Notes: generated from the sequence alone by a model not told the origin. A stretch of 64,000 nt of DNA from Phreatobacter stygius (GCF_005144885.1 NZ_CP039690.1:5407001-5471000), one strand, 5' to 3'; shown: positions 26,228 through 34,498, counted from the first letter of the stretch. Translations and numbers: made by a program.

Positions 26228-27115
26228 ACGCAGGCGGCGGATGTTCGCCGCGATCTGCGCGGCGGCCGAGGCCGGCAAGGCGACCGAGGCCAGGTGCGGC
26301 GTGATCAGCACATTCGGCAACGTCCAGAGCGGATGGTCTGTCGGCAGCGGCTCGCGCTCGAACACGTCGAGCGTCGCGCCGCCGAGCTGGCCCGAGACCA
26401 GCGCCTGGATCATCGCGGGCTCGTCGACCACCGCGCCGCGCGACGCGTTGATGAGCTTGGCGCCCGCGGGCAGGAGCGCCAGCCGCCGGGCATCGAGCAG
26501 GTGATGGGTTTGCCCGGTCAGCGGCAGCATGACGACCAATATGTCGGTTTCGGCCAGGAAGGCATCCAGCGCGTCGATGCCGGAGGTTGTCCTGACACCG
26601 GGCAGGGTCTTCGGCGAGCGCGACCAGCCACTGATATCGAAGCCGAGCCGCGCCAGTTCGGTCGCAGCCACGCCGCCGAGCTCGCCGAGCCCCAGCACGC
26701 CGACCCGGGTCAACCGCGCCTCGCGCGGATGGACATAGTGCCATCGCCTGTCGCGCTGGGCCGCCTCGAAGACGTCGATGTCGCGTGCATAGCGCAGGAC
26801 GGCGAAGAGTATGTAGCTCGCCATCATCTGCGCCATGGCCGGATCCGACAGCCGGGCGATCGGTACGTCCGGCAGGTCGGTGCGGCCGGCCAGGGCGTCC
26901 GCACCGACGCCCAGGATGGTGATCAGCCTCAGCTTGGGATAGGCGGCAAAAAAGCCCTCGGGCGGTTTCCAGACCAGCGCATAACGAACGTCGTCGTCGG
27001 CGCTGAGCTCGGGCGGCGCGCGCAAGGCGACATCCGGCAGTGCCGCCTCGAGCCCTTCGCGCCAGGGTGCGATCGGATCGACCGCGCTGGAGAAGACGAT
27101 CGTCTCGCGCGCCAT
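26180..27115 (-). CDS. D-2-hydroxyacid dehydrogenase, GhrA-like (glyoxylate/hydroxypyruvate reductase)
   Basis: The 311-residue protein has the NAD(P) fold GVLGLGELGGVAATELARLGF and the catalytic Arg, Glu and His of this family in INASRGAVVDE, LDVFEREPLP and PHLASV. It is of the GhrA type that reduces glyoxylate or hydroxypyruvate and related 2-oxo acids. The ATG at 27115 overlaps the previous stop in a TAATG junction, so it is coupled to the dehydroquinase-like gene. The two probably work on the same compound. Confidence 0.88.
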   Translation of the reverse strand: MARETIVFSSAVDPIAPWREGLEAALPDVALRAPPELSADDDVRYALVWKPPEGFFAAYPKLRLITILGVGADALAGRTDLPDVPIARLSDPAMAQMMASYILFAVLRYARDIDVFEAAQRDRRWHYVHPREARLTRVGVLGLGELGGVAATELARLGFDISGWSRSPKTLPGVRTTSGIDALDAFLAETDILVVMLPLTGQTHHLLDARRLALLPAGAKLINASRGAVVDEPAMIQALVSGQLGGATLDVFEREPLPTDHPLWTLPNVLITPHLASVALPASAAAQIAANIRRLRSGEPVRHRVDLTRGY

Positions 27116-27567
27116 TACCGGATGTCCGCGCGCACGAGCGTGGCCGCGGCGGTGATGGCGAGTTCGTAACCGAGCCCGCCGAGCCCGGCGATCACGCCGG
27201 TCGCCGCCTTCGAGACATAGGAATGGTGGCGAAAAGCTTCGCGCTTCCAGATATTGCTCATATGGACCTCGACGACCGGCTTGCCGAAGGCGAGCAGCGC
27301 ATCGAGGATCGGCACCGACGTATAGGTCAGACCGGCGGCATTGATCACCAGGCCGGCGGCGCCGCCGCGGGCTTCCTGGATCCAGTCGACCAGCACGCCC
27401 TCGTGGTTGGATTGGCGGAAGTCGAGCGTGAGGCCGAGACCGCGGGCATGCGCCTCGCAGCGCGCCTGCAGCACCGGAAAACTGTCGCTGCCATAGGTGC
27501 CGCCGGGATCGAGCCCGTAGAGGTTGGCATTCGGCCCATTGATGAAGAAGATCGTCTCGCCGCTCAC
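27115..27567 (-). CDS. Type II 3-dehydroquinate dehydratase homologue with altered lid loop
   Basis: The 150-residue protein has the type II dehydroquinase fold: FFINGPNANLYG, TYG with the catalytic Tyr25, FRQSNHEG, LVINAAGLTYTSV and PVVEVHMSNIW with His102. The usual lid motif with the catalytic Arg (typically R-E-P before the Tyr) is replaced by LDPGG, so the essential loop Arg is missing. It is coupled to a 2-hydroxyacid dehydrogenase and is not near other shikimate genes. It is likely a catabolic enzyme or a relative with a changed reaction rather than the biosynthetic AroQ. Confidence 0.82.
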   Translation of the reverse strand: MSGETIFFINGPNANLYGLDPGGTYGSDSFPVLQARCEAHARGLGLTLDFRQSNHEGVLVDWIQEARGGAAGLVINAAGLTYTSVPILDALLAFGKPVVEVHMSNIWKREAFRHHSYVSKAATGVIAGLGGLGYELAITAAATLVRADIR

Positions 27568-27824
27568 GCCCGCTCCTCAGTCTGGTCGTCGCCATGGTGC
27601 CTTCGCGGGTCGCCCTCGACGGCGAGCCAGTCGAGATCAGTGCGGGTGCAAAGGCAAATCGGAAAAACCTGTCGCCTGCATCGGAATGCCTGATGGCGCG
27701 GATTGCTGCCGACCCCTTTGCCGAGCCAGCGGCCCCGTGCGGCAACGTCCCGCGTTGGGCGCGGCCGGCGAACCTGCTACTGCGGCGACGAGACATACAT
27801 CGTCTGCCCATGGGGATATCAGGC

Positions 27825-28307
27825 ATGATGGTCCAAGCCGTCGAGCCAGACGTCGAGATCGGCCAGGTCCTGGCCGGCGCACAATTCGCCGATGCCTATA
27901 GCGTGGTGGTCGACGAGGTGGGGATGGACGCGCGCACCGCCGCCGAACGGGCGTTCGGGCGCTCGCCGCGCTGGGTCAACACCCTCCTTGGTTTGCGCAA
28001 CGCCGTCGTCGCGCCGTTCGGCCTCAAGGCCGGGCAGCCATCGGCCGCCAAGGCGTCGGATAGGATCGGGATCTTTCCGGTGATCAGTGAGACGCCACAT
28101 CGCCTCATCGCCGGCCTCGATGACAAGCACCTGGATTTTCGCATGATCGTTGACGTCTCGGAGGCCGGCGGCCGCCGGCGCGTCACGGCGACGACCCTGG
28201 TCAAGACCCACAATCTGCTCGGCCGGACCTATCTTGCCGCCATATTGCCGTTCCACCGCGTGATCGTCAGGACCATGGTCGCGCAGGTCGTCGCGCCCGC
28301 CAGGTGA
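27825..28307 (+). CDS. DUF2867 family protein
   Basis: The 160-residue product reads MMVQAVEPDVEIGQVLAGAQF, then RAFGRSPRWVNTLLGLRN, IGIFPVISETPHRLIAGLDDKHLDFR and ATTLVKTHNLLGRTYLAAILPFHRVIV, the DUF2867 pattern. The fold is thought to be related to polyketide-cyclase/SRPBCC-like proteins; function is unknown. Start choice is uncertain (27810 or 27825). It diverges from the dehydroquinase-like gene across 257 bp in which I see no other gene. Confidence 0.72.
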   Translation: MMVQAVEPDVEIGQVLAGAQFADAYSVVVDEVGMDARTAAERAFGRSPRWVNTLLGLRNAVVAPFGLKAGQPSAAKASDRIGIFPVISETPHRLIAGLDDKHLDFRMIVDVSEAGGRRRVTATTLVKTHNLLGRTYLAAILPFHRVIVRTMVAQVVAPAR

Positions 28308-28398
28308 TGGGGCGGCTGCGGGACCCACAGCCAAGATCTGCTGCGCCAAGCAGGGCCCGCTAGAGAGCGGCAATCTACTGCCGAGCGGGACCCGCCAA

Positions 28399-28457
28399 TT
28401 AAGCAGACTTAACTAGCGGTCCTCGCTAATAAAGAAAGTGGCGCATTGCTTAATTAG
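28399..28457. promoter_or_regulatory. AT-rich promoter region of the Fic gene with palindromes
   Basis: TTAAG-CAGA-CTTAA (28399-28412) and TAGCG-GTCCT-CGCTA (28414-28428) lie next to each other, and CTTAAYTAG recurs directly at 28408-28416 and 28449-28457. The stretch is far more AT-rich than its surroundings. It may hold operators for the winged-helix domain of the Fic protein or for another regulator. Confidence 0.35.
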
Positions 28458-28480
28458 TGTGTGCCGTTCATGGTCGTCGC

Positions 28481-29662
28481 ATGAGCCTGGTCGAGAACGG
28501 CAATACGCGGCTTGGCCGCTTCGTCGAAACCCCGGTTGCCGGCGAGATCGTGCGTGCCTTCGTGCCGCCGCCGCTGCCGCCTCATCCACCGATCGATGTG
28601 CTCCGCCTTCTGGACCGCCTGAGCCTGGCCGAGCGTGCGCTTGGCCGTCTCGACGGGATCACCGTCCTGCTGCCGCGACACGACCTGTTCCTCTACATGT
28701 ATGTCCGCAAGGAAGCCGTGCTTTCCTCGCAGATCGAAGGAACCCAGTCGAGCCTTTCCGACCTGCTGCGCTTCGAGACGGAAGCCCAATCGGGCGAGCC
28801 TGTCGGCGACATCCGGGAGGTGTCGAACTATGTCGATGCGATGATGTACGGCCTGGAGCGGCTGAAGACATTCCCGCTTTCGCTTCGTTTGATCTGCGAA
28901 ATGCATGGGCGGCTCCTCCAGGATGGCCGCGGCGGGAACAAAGACCCTGGCGCATTCCGCCGTTCGCAAAATTGGATCGGTGGCACGCGTCCTGGCAATG
29001 CGCTGTTCGTGCCGCCGCCGGTGACGGAGCTCGACACATGCCTCGATGGTTTCGAGCGCTTCATGCACGAGGACGCCTCGCGCCTGCCTGCTCTCCTCAA
29101 GGCGGGGCTTCTGCACGTTCAGTTCGAAACCATCCACCCGTTCCTTGATGGCAACGGGCGCATCGGCCGTCTGCTTGTTACACTCTATCTCTGCGTACAC
29201 GACGTGTTGCGCGAGCCGCTGCTCTATCTCAGCCTCTATCTGAAGACGCACCGTGCACAGTATTACCGGCTGCTCCAGGAGGTGCGCGAGCGTGGGGCCT
29301 GGGAAGCCTGGCTCGAATTTTTCCTCGATGGTGTCGCCCAGACGGCGAACCAGGCTTTCGACGCCGCCACCCGCATTGTCGCTCTGTTCAAGCAGGACCG
29401 TGAGCGCATCGTCGCCGCAGCCGAGCGGGCGAACTCGGCCTTGCGCGTCCACGACCTCCTTCAGCAAAATCCCTTTGCCACCGCCAACAGGCTGGCGAGC
29501 CAAACCGGATTGACCGCACCTACCATCAACGCGGCGCTCGCCGATCTCAAGCGCCTTGGCATCATCGAGGAGGTCACAGGTCGTCGTCGCGGGCGTGTGT
29601 TCGGTTATCGGGCCTATCTCGACATTCTCAATGACGGTACGGCGCCACTTCAGGCCGAGTGA
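28481..29662 (+). CDS. Fic family protein (putative AMP transferase) with N-terminal inhibitory helix and winged-helix domain
   Basis: The 393-residue protein carries a complete Fic active site HPFLDGNGRIGR (219-230 from the chosen ATG) and the inhibitory motif SSQIEG (82-87), which places it with class II Fic proteins held inactive by their own N-terminal helix. Fic enzymes usually transfer AMP to hydroxyl groups of target proteins. A C-terminal winged-helix-like region (VHDLLQQNPFATANRLASQTGLTAPTINAAL) suggests DNA binding. An in-frame GTG at 28457 would add eight residues. No antitoxin gene adjoins it, consistent with built-in inhibition. Confidence 0.92.
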   Translation: MSLVENGNTRLGRFVETPVAGEIVRAFVPPPLPPHPPIDVLRLLDRLSLAERALGRLDGITVLLPRHDLFLYMYVRKEAVLSSQIEGTQSSLSDLLRFETEAQSGEPVGDIREVSNYVDAMMYGLERLKTFPLSLRLICEMHGRLLQDGRGGNKDPGAFRRSQNWIGGTRPGNALFVPPPVTELDTCLDGFERFMHEDASRLPALLKAGLLHVQFETIHPFLDGNGRIGRLLVTLYLCVHDVLREPLLYLSLYLKTHRAQYYRLLQEVRERGAWEAWLEFFLDGVAQTANQAFDAATRIVALFKQDRERIVAAAERANSALRVHDLLQQNPFATANRLASQTGLTAPTINAALADLKRLGIIEEVTGRRRGRVFGYRAYLDILNDGTAPLQAE

Positions 29663-29690
29663 GGGAGGGCGGCCTCTCGGAAGCGCTGTT

Positions 29691-30365
29691 TCACGTCGGC
29701 AATTCGCCGAGCCCGAGTTTGCGGGCGAGCGCGCGGACATAATCGGCATGGAGCTTGAGCGGCGTCGCCCGCACCTGTTCGCCGAGCAGCCGAACCGCAC
29801 CGGCCGCGTCGCCGCGTGTCGCGAGCAGCACTGCCACGTCGACCCGCGCCCGGCTCGACAGCAGGCGCTCGTCCGCGTTGAACGCCACCCAGTCGCGGAT
29901 GATGTCGTCGCGGCACCGGAAGCGATCGAGGAACGGCAGGCCTATGGCGACCAGGCGCCGGCCGATATCGAAGGCGAGGGGAGATGAAGGCTGGTCCAGC
30001 GGCCACCAGGCATCGGGCATCCGGCAGAGCTCGCCGAGCCGTGCGCGGATCTGGCAATGATGGTCCTGGAGATTGTGCCCAGCCGGCCGCGGGTTGTTGC
30101 AGTCCCAGATCTCCCCGAGGTGGACGCCCAGATTGACCGTGAAGCGGCCCGACAGGTCGCGGCCGAGATGAGCAAGCTCCGCTGGCAAAAGCGCCAAGGT
30201 GCCGATCGCCGGCTGGCCCATCTGCAGGCTGACCACCTGGATGAGGCGGTCTTCGGTCTGGCGATTGAAGGTCCGCCCGTGGCGCGCGAAGCCATGGAGC
30301 CTGAACAACGGGGCGAGTTCGGCCTGCACCGCGTCCAGCCGTTTGGCAAATGGGGATTTCGGCAT
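29691..30365 (-). CDS. DUF4304 domain-containing protein
   Basis: The 224-residue product contains LAPLFRLHGFARHGRTFNRQTEDRLIQVVSLQMGQ and FTVNLGVHLGEIWD, the DUF4304 pattern, with a helical C-terminal region rich in leucine and arginine. The family is widespread and uncharacterised. It overlaps nothing and is convergent with the Fic gene. An alternative frame over the same DNA shows no family features. Confidence 0.78.
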   Translation of the reverse strand: MPKSPFAKRLDAVQAELAPLFRLHGFARHGRTFNRQTEDRLIQVVSLQMGQPAIGTLALLPAELAHLGRDLSGRFTVNLGVHLGEIWDCNNPRPAGHNLQDHHCQIRARLGELCRMPDAWWPLDQPSSPLAFDIGRRLVAIGLPFLDRFRCRDDIIRDWVAFNADERLLSSRARVDVAVLLATRGDAAGAVRLLGEQVRATPLKLHADYVRALARKLGLGELPT

Positions 30366-30499
30366 GGGATCGGACCCGCGCAGATTGGTCGGGAGTCCTT
30401 ATCGCGGCGCGGCGGCTGCGCATAGCCTGCCAGTCGAACCTGCCATTGCCGCCGGCCGGAGCGTGGTATTCTGCCGCGCCCTGCCGCCAAGGACATGTG

Positions 30500-30877
30500 A
30501 TGAGCACCGCTACGAATGAACCGGACGCCGAGACCGTCGTCGCACGACAGCTCGACGCCTATAATGCCCGCGACATCGAGGCTTTCATGGCGCTCTGGCA
30601 TGACGACGCCCAGGTTTTCGCCCATCCCGCGACCTTGCTCGCCGACGGCGCGGCGGCGATCCGCGCCCGCCATGTCGCCCGCTTCCAGGAGCCGGACCTG
30701 TTCGGCCGGTTGATCGCGCGTGTCTCGGTCGGCACCATGGTGGTCGACCGCGAGGTCGTCAGCCGCAATTTCCCCGAGGGGCGGGGCGAGGTCGACGTCA
30801 TCGCCATCTACGAGGTCGATGGCGGTCGCATCGCCAAGGCCTGGTTCAAGATGGGCGCGCCACGTATGGGGGATTGA
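30500..30877 (+). CDS. SnoaL-like / nuclear-transport-factor-2-fold protein
   Basis: The 125-residue protein reads ARQLDAYNARDIEAFMALWHDDAQVF and ends VDVIAIYEVDGGRIAKAWFKMG, the cone-shaped fold of SnoaL/ketosteroid-isomerase-like proteins. AAGGACA precedes the ATG at 30500. Members bind small hydrophobic molecules or act as isomerases or hydrolases; no specific reaction can be assigned. Confidence 0.85.
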   Translation: MSTATNEPDAETVVARQLDAYNARDIEAFMALWHDDAQVFAHPATLLADGAAAIRARHVARFQEPDLFGRLIARVSVGTMVVDREVVSRNFPEGRGEVDVIAIYEVDGGRIAKAWFKMGAPRMGD

Positions 30878-30913
30878 ACGCGCCCGGCCGGTGTGATCGA
30901 GGCTTGCCCCGCC

Positions 30914-31237
30914 TCATCCCGCCAGCACATCCGTCGCGCGATGGTCTTCGGATACGCCTTCGACAAAGAAGGTGTCACTTTCGGAATTGTCGATGCGGAG
31001 CGCCAATATGTCCTGGTAGGCCGGCGAGGCATACCAGGCGCGCGCCTTGTCGCCATCGGGAAAGCCGATGATGATCAGGTCGCCGTCCCAATTGCCCTCC
31101 AGCACCTCGATCTTGCCGCCATGGACCACGAAGCGGCCGCCGAACGGCTGAAGCGTGGCGTCGATCCGCTGCAGATAACAGACGATCTGAGGGCCCATGG
31201 CGACGTTGCGCAGGCGGGCGATGGCAAAGGCGGGCAT
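30914..31237 (-). CDS. DUF1330 family protein
   Basis: The 107-residue protein contains YLQRIDATLQPFGGRFVVHGGKIEVLEG and KARAWYASPAYQDILALRIDNSESD, the DUF1330 dimeric alpha-beta barrel pattern. Function is not established. It converges with the SnoaL-like gene and is divergent from the SdpR-like gene across 208 bp that hold a palindrome. Confidence 0.88.
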   Translation of the reverse strand: MPAFAIARLRNVAMGPQIVCYLQRIDATLQPFGGRFVVHGGKIEVLEGNWDGDLIIIGFPDGDKARAWYASPAYQDILALRIDNSESDTFFVEGVSEDHRATDVLAG

Positions 31238-31387
31238 GGTGGTCTCCTAAAAGCTTGGCCGGGCCGCTCTGGCCGGCGTGCAGGGTCACCATCGCGTCTT
31301 GGGGTAGGTGGGTCGATGACCTCTGACGTCATGGATCGGGATTGGCCCGGGTCGGTTTGCGGTCGGCTCTTAAATTTCGTCGTGACT

Positions 31388-31403
31388 CTAATTAGATGAT
31401 TAG
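31388..31403. promoter_or_regulatory. Palindromic operator before the SdpR-like gene
   Basis: CTAAT-TAGATG-ATTAG is an inverted repeat in an AT-rich stretch 43 bases upstream of the ArsR-type repressor start. Autorepressors of the SdpR kind usually bind such sites at their own promoter. Confidence 0.5.
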
Positions 31404-31445
31404 CTAAATAAGAGATGTCGCCAATAGCGGTCGGTCGAGGGGCCC

Positions 31446-31715
31446 ATGGGCATCAATGCGGTTTTCGAAGCCCTGTCGCACCCGGTCAGGCGCAAGGTGC
31501 TGGCGCTGCTGAAGGCCAGCCCGATGAGCGCCGGCGATCTGGCAGGCCATTTCGACCTCAGCAAGCCGACGCTGTCGGTCCATTTCAGCAAGCTGAAGCA
31601 GGCCGAGCTCGTCGCCGTGGAGCGGCAGGGGACGAGCCTGATCTATCACCTCAACACATCCATTCTCGAAGAGGCCCTCGCCGGGCTTCTCAGTCTCAAG
31701 GATCAGGCTCGATGA
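31446..31715 (+). CDS. ArsR family autorepressor, SdpR-like
   Basis: The 89-residue protein is a minimal winged-helix repressor: INAVFEALSHPVRRKVLALLK, MSAGDLAGHFDLSKPTLSVHF and LVAVERQGTSLIYHLN. It lacks metal-binding cysteines, as in SdpR-type members. Its stop overlaps the ATG of the SdpI-like gene by 4 bases, the same pairing as the Bacillus sdpR-sdpI operon, in which SdpI both confers immunity and relieves SdpR. Confidence 0.9.
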   Translation: MGINAVFEALSHPVRRKVLALLKASPMSAGDLAGHFDLSKPTLSVHFSKLKQAELVAVERQGTSLIYHLNTSILEEALAGLLSLKDQAR

Positions 31716-32371
31716 GCCAAACCCTGTTCTCGCGCTTCAACCTTGCCCTCTGGGCGGCCCTGGCGATGGTCACGCTGGCAGGCTTTGTCCTAGTGCCCGC
31801 CAATGCGCTGCTACCGGTGCATTGGGGGCCGAGCGGCGAGGCCGATTCCTTCTGGCCGCGCAATGCCGCCCTCGCCATAGCGCCCGTCATGGTGGCCGCC
31901 AACGCGGCCATCTTCGCCCTCGTCGGTCGCTTCGCGCCGGCCGAGCAACTGGCCGCGGGCAAGCATGTCTGGGCGATCGTCGTGCCGGCCATCTCGGCGC
32001 TCGCCCTGGCGGTCCAAGGCGGCATCGTGCTGATCGGCACCGGCTATCCCGACCGCATGGTCCGCATCATCAGCCTGGGTTTCGCCGTCATGCTGATCCT
32101 CCTCGGCAATGTGCTGCCGAAGACGCAGCCGAACCGGCTTGCCGGCCTGCGCCTGCCCTGGATGACCGCCGAGCCGGCTCATTGGCGCGCCACGCAGCGC
32201 CTGACCGGCATCTTGTTCATGCTCGGCGGCATGGGCCTTCTATTGTGCGGCCTGTTGGTCGATGAGGCGCAGTGGCTGGCGGTCGCGCTTGTCGCGGCGG
32301 TCCTCGTGCCGACCGTCGTCGGCGGTTTCTATGGCTGCCTCTACGGCCACCGTCCGGCGCAGGGACGCTAG
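31712..32371 (+). CDS. SdpI-family membrane protein
   Basis: The 219-residue protein has six or so membrane helices and the SdpI hallmarks LLPVHWGPSGEADSFWPRN near the N terminus and LGNVLPKTQPNRLAGLRLPW in the middle, followed by WRATQRLTGILFMLGG. In Bacillus subtilis SdpI protects against the SdpC toxin and sequesters SdpR at the membrane. No toxin gene of the SdpC kind is visible here, so the ligand is open. Confidence 0.88.
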   Translation: MSQTLFSRFNLALWAALAMVTLAGFVLVPANALLPVHWGPSGEADSFWPRNAALAIAPVMVAANAAIFALVGRFAPAEQLAAGKHVWAIVVPAISALALAVQGGIVLIGTGYPDRMVRIISLGFAVMLILLGNVLPKTQPNRLAGLRLPWMTAEPAHWRATQRLTGILFMLGGMGLLLCGLLVDEAQWLAVALVAAVLVPTVVGGFYGCLYGHRPAQGR

Positions 32372-32702
32372 GTCTCGCTCCAGCGTGCCGCGCACCATGG
32401 CTTCACCCCCGCATCGTTGAAGAAACCACCGGTCGGGCCGTCGGCGTCGAGCGTCGCGAGCCGGATGGCGATCGCCGCAGCCTCGGCGACCCTGCGTGGA
32501 CCGCTATGACCGTTCAGATCGGTCGCCACATAACCGGGATTGGCGGCATTGATCTTGATCGACGTGCCCAGGAATTCCTTGGCGAAGGCCAGGGTGATCG
32601 CATTCAGCGCCGTCTTGGATGAACCATAGGCGAGCAGATTGGTCGAAAAGGACGGGTCGGACAGCTTGGCGGGCGCCCCGGCGCCCCGGCGCCACTGCTC
32701 AT
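32368..32702 (-). pseudogene. Short-chain dehydrogenase, C-terminal half with frameshift
   Basis: The frame ending at 32368 encodes AKLSDPSFSTNLLAYGSSKTALNAI, then INAANPGYVATDLNG and GPTGGFFNDAGVKPW: the YxxxK active site and C-terminal half of a classical SDR oxidoreductase. The N-terminal NAD-binding half is absent. Immediately before it the unit GCGCCCCG is repeated (32673-32693); removing one copy would restore MMSSGAGAPAKLSDP in one frame. Upstream of that the sequence changes to a flotillin-like coiled coil, so this is a broken gene. Confidence 0.8.
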
Positions 32703-32705
32703 CAT

Positions 32706-32933
32706 CACGCTTTCCTGCGAGACGATCTGCAGGTCGCGCTTGGCTTCGGTGTCCTTCTGCCGGACGTCGCGGGCGGCTTCGATGTTGGCGGTTTCGCGGG
32801 CGCGGCGGGCAGCCGCTTCGCGCTCGGCGATCGCCTGTTCGGACTCGATGTGTGCCTCTTCCTCGGCGCGCTTTGCCGCCTGTTCCTTCTGCGCGGTCTC
32901 AGCCCGGGTCGCCGCAGTCTTGTTGGCGATGTC
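32706..32933 (-). pseudogene. Flotillin-like coiled-coil fragment
   Basis: About 75 codons encode a charged Ala/Glu/Arg-rich helix (KRAEEEAHIESEQAIAEREA, ARRARETANIEAARDVRQKD, TEAKRDLQIVSQ), the heptad pattern of the flotillin/SPFH C-terminal coiled coil. Neither the SPFH domain nor a plausible start or stop is present, and the frame continues directly into the SDR remnant. It is most likely a rearranged fragment; another coiled-coil protein is possible. Confidence 0.5.
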
Positions 32934-33048
32934 GCAAGGGCATGACGTCGCGGCCGGCTGGGTCGGGCGAAGGTGGTGAACGCGGGCTTGCGGAAATGCG
33001 GCGAGTCTGACGGCTCGAGACAGACCTTCGCAAATGCGCATCGCCCGC

Positions 33049-33070
33049 CTTGACAACAAATATTGTCAAG
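33049..33070. promoter_or_regulatory. ArsR-type operator overlapping a -35-like TTGACA
   Basis: CTTGACAA-CAAATA-TTGTCAAG is a perfect 8-bp inverted repeat ending 13 bases before the ATG of the winged-helix regulator at 33084. It includes TTGACA, so binding would block the promoter; autoregulation of the regulator plus SRPBCC operon is likely. Confidence 0.65.
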
Positions 33071-33083
33071 CTATCTTCCGGCC

Positions 33084-33692
33084 ATGCTGGATGTTGAAGT
33101 CATTGCCGATCCCATGGCCGCGACAGTGGCGCTCGAACCGGTTCGCAGCCGTCTCCTGGCCGAGCTTTCCGAGCCGGCCTCGGCGGCCGCGCTCGCCCAG
33201 CGCATCGGCATGGCGCGCCAGAAGGTGAACTATCACCTGCGCGCGCTGGAGGCCCACAGGCTGGTGCGCGTCGCCGAGGAGCGGCAGTGGGGCGGCCTCA
33301 CCGAGCGCCTGCTGGTGGCGACCGCCAGATCTTATGTCGTCTCGCCGGACGCGCTTGGCGCCGTCGGCTCCGATCCTGCCCGCGGCGGCGACCGGCTGTC
33401 GGCGAGCTATCTCATCGCGCTCGGCGCCCGCATCGTCCGCGAGGTCGGCGATCTCTGGCGCCGCGCCATCGCCGCCGACAAGCGCCTGGCGACATTGGCG
33501 ATCGACACCGAGATCCGCTTCCGTTCGGCGGCGGAACGGGCCGCCTTCACCCACGAACTCACCGGCGCCATCACCGCGCTGGTCGCACGCTACCACGATG
33601 GCGACGCGCCGGGCGGGCGCCGCCATCGCCTTGTGCTGGTGGCCCATCCGCTGCCGCCCGACGCAGGACGGGAGACGATGCCGTGCCAGTGA
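33084..33692 (+). CDS. ArsR/winged-helix transcriptional regulator
   Basis: The 202-residue protein has a winged-helix domain LLAELSEPASAAALAQRIGMARQKVNYHLRALEAHRLVRV followed by a longer helical region (LIALGARIVREVGDLWRRAIAADKRL). It leads a three-gene operon with two SRPBCC proteins: the next gene's GTG start overlaps its stop by 10 bases. The ATG at 33084 lies just downstream of a perfect palindrome; a start at 33063 would place that palindrome inside the gene. Confidence 0.88.
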   Translation: MLDVEVIADPMAATVALEPVRSRLLAELSEPASAAALAQRIGMARQKVNYHLRALEAHRLVRVAEERQWGGLTERLLVATARSYVVSPDALGAVGSDPARGGDRLSASYLIALGARIVREVGDLWRRAIAADKRLATLAIDTEIRFRSAAERAAFTHELTGAITALVARYHDGDAPGGRRHRLVLVAHPLPPDAGRETMPCQ

Positions 33693-34498
33693 AGAAGGAT
33701 GCGTCCGGGCGTCGCTCGGTCGAGGCCGAAGTCGAGGTTCCCGGCACGCCGGACCAGGTCTGGGCGGCGATCGCCACGGGGCCGGGCATCTCGTCCTGGT
33801 TCGTGCCGAGCGAAGTCGAGGAGCGCACCGGCGGCACCGCCGTTTCGCATTTCGGCCCTGGCAACAGCATGGATTCGGTCGGCAGCATCACCGAATGGGC
33901 GCCGCCCCGGCGTTTCGTCGTCGAGACCACCGAAGGGCCGAGCCCGGTCGCCACCGAATGGACCGTGGAGGCGCGTGGCGGTGGCACCTGCGTGGTGCGC
34001 GTCGTCCATAGCTGGTTCGCCAGCAACGACGATTGGGATAGCCAGTTCGAGGGTCACACCTATGGCTGGCTGTCGTTCTTTCGGGTGCTCAAGCTCTATC
34101 TTGCCCATTTTGCCGGCCGGCATGGCACGTCGTTCCAGGTCATGGGCATTGCGCCCGAGCCGAAAAGCGAAGCCTGGATGGCATTGACCGGCCCGCTTGG
34201 CCTGGCCGGCGCAACAGCCGGCGACCAGGTGGCTACGCCGGCCGACGGCCCGCCGCTTGCCGGCGCGGTCGCATGGGCCGGCCAGCCGGAGGCGCCGGAG
34301 GAACTGCTTGTCCAGCTCGACCGGCCAGCGCCGGGCCTTGCCCATCTCGTGCCCCATGCCATGGGCGGCAAGGTCTATCTCACCATCCGTTTCTATCTCT
34401 ATGGCGAGGGCGCGGGCGATGCCGCCCGGCAGGCGGAGACCGCCTGGACCGCTTGGATCGGCGCGCGTTTCGCCAGCCCAACCGAGGAGGTCTCGTGA
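33683..34498 (+). CDS. SRPBCC (START/AHSA1-like) protein, first of a tandem pair
   Basis: The 271-residue protein has an N-terminal START-like ligand-binding domain: VEVPGTPDQVWAAIATGPGISSWFVPSEVEER, then GGGTCVVRVVHSWFASNDDWD. The C-terminal 120 residues are a second alpha-beta region shared with the following gene. The start is taken as the GTG at 33683, overlapping the regulator's stop; a GTG at 33689 is equally possible. The family binds hydrophobic ligands; the ligand is unknown, but regulation by an ArsR protein in the same operon is a common arrangement for AHSA1-type proteins. Confidence 0.85.
   Translation: MPVKKDASGRRSVEAEVEVPGTPDQVWAAIATGPGISSWFVPSEVEERTGGTAVSHFGPGNSMDSVGSITEWAPPRRFVVETTEGPSPVATEWTVEARGGGTCVVRVVHSWFASNDDWDSQFEGHTYGWLSFFRVLKLYLAHFAGRHGTSFQVMGIAPEPKSEAWMALTGPLGLAGATAGDQVATPADGPPLAGAVAWAGQPEAPEELLVQLDRPAPGLAHLVPHAMGGKVYLTIRFYLYGEGAGDAARQAETAWTAWIGARFASPTEEVS

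Noticed and set aside
29650-30507. A 285-codon minus-strand frame overlapping the DUF4304 gene
   Set aside because: Arg/Pro-rich shadow frame; the DUF4304 frame has clear family motifs.
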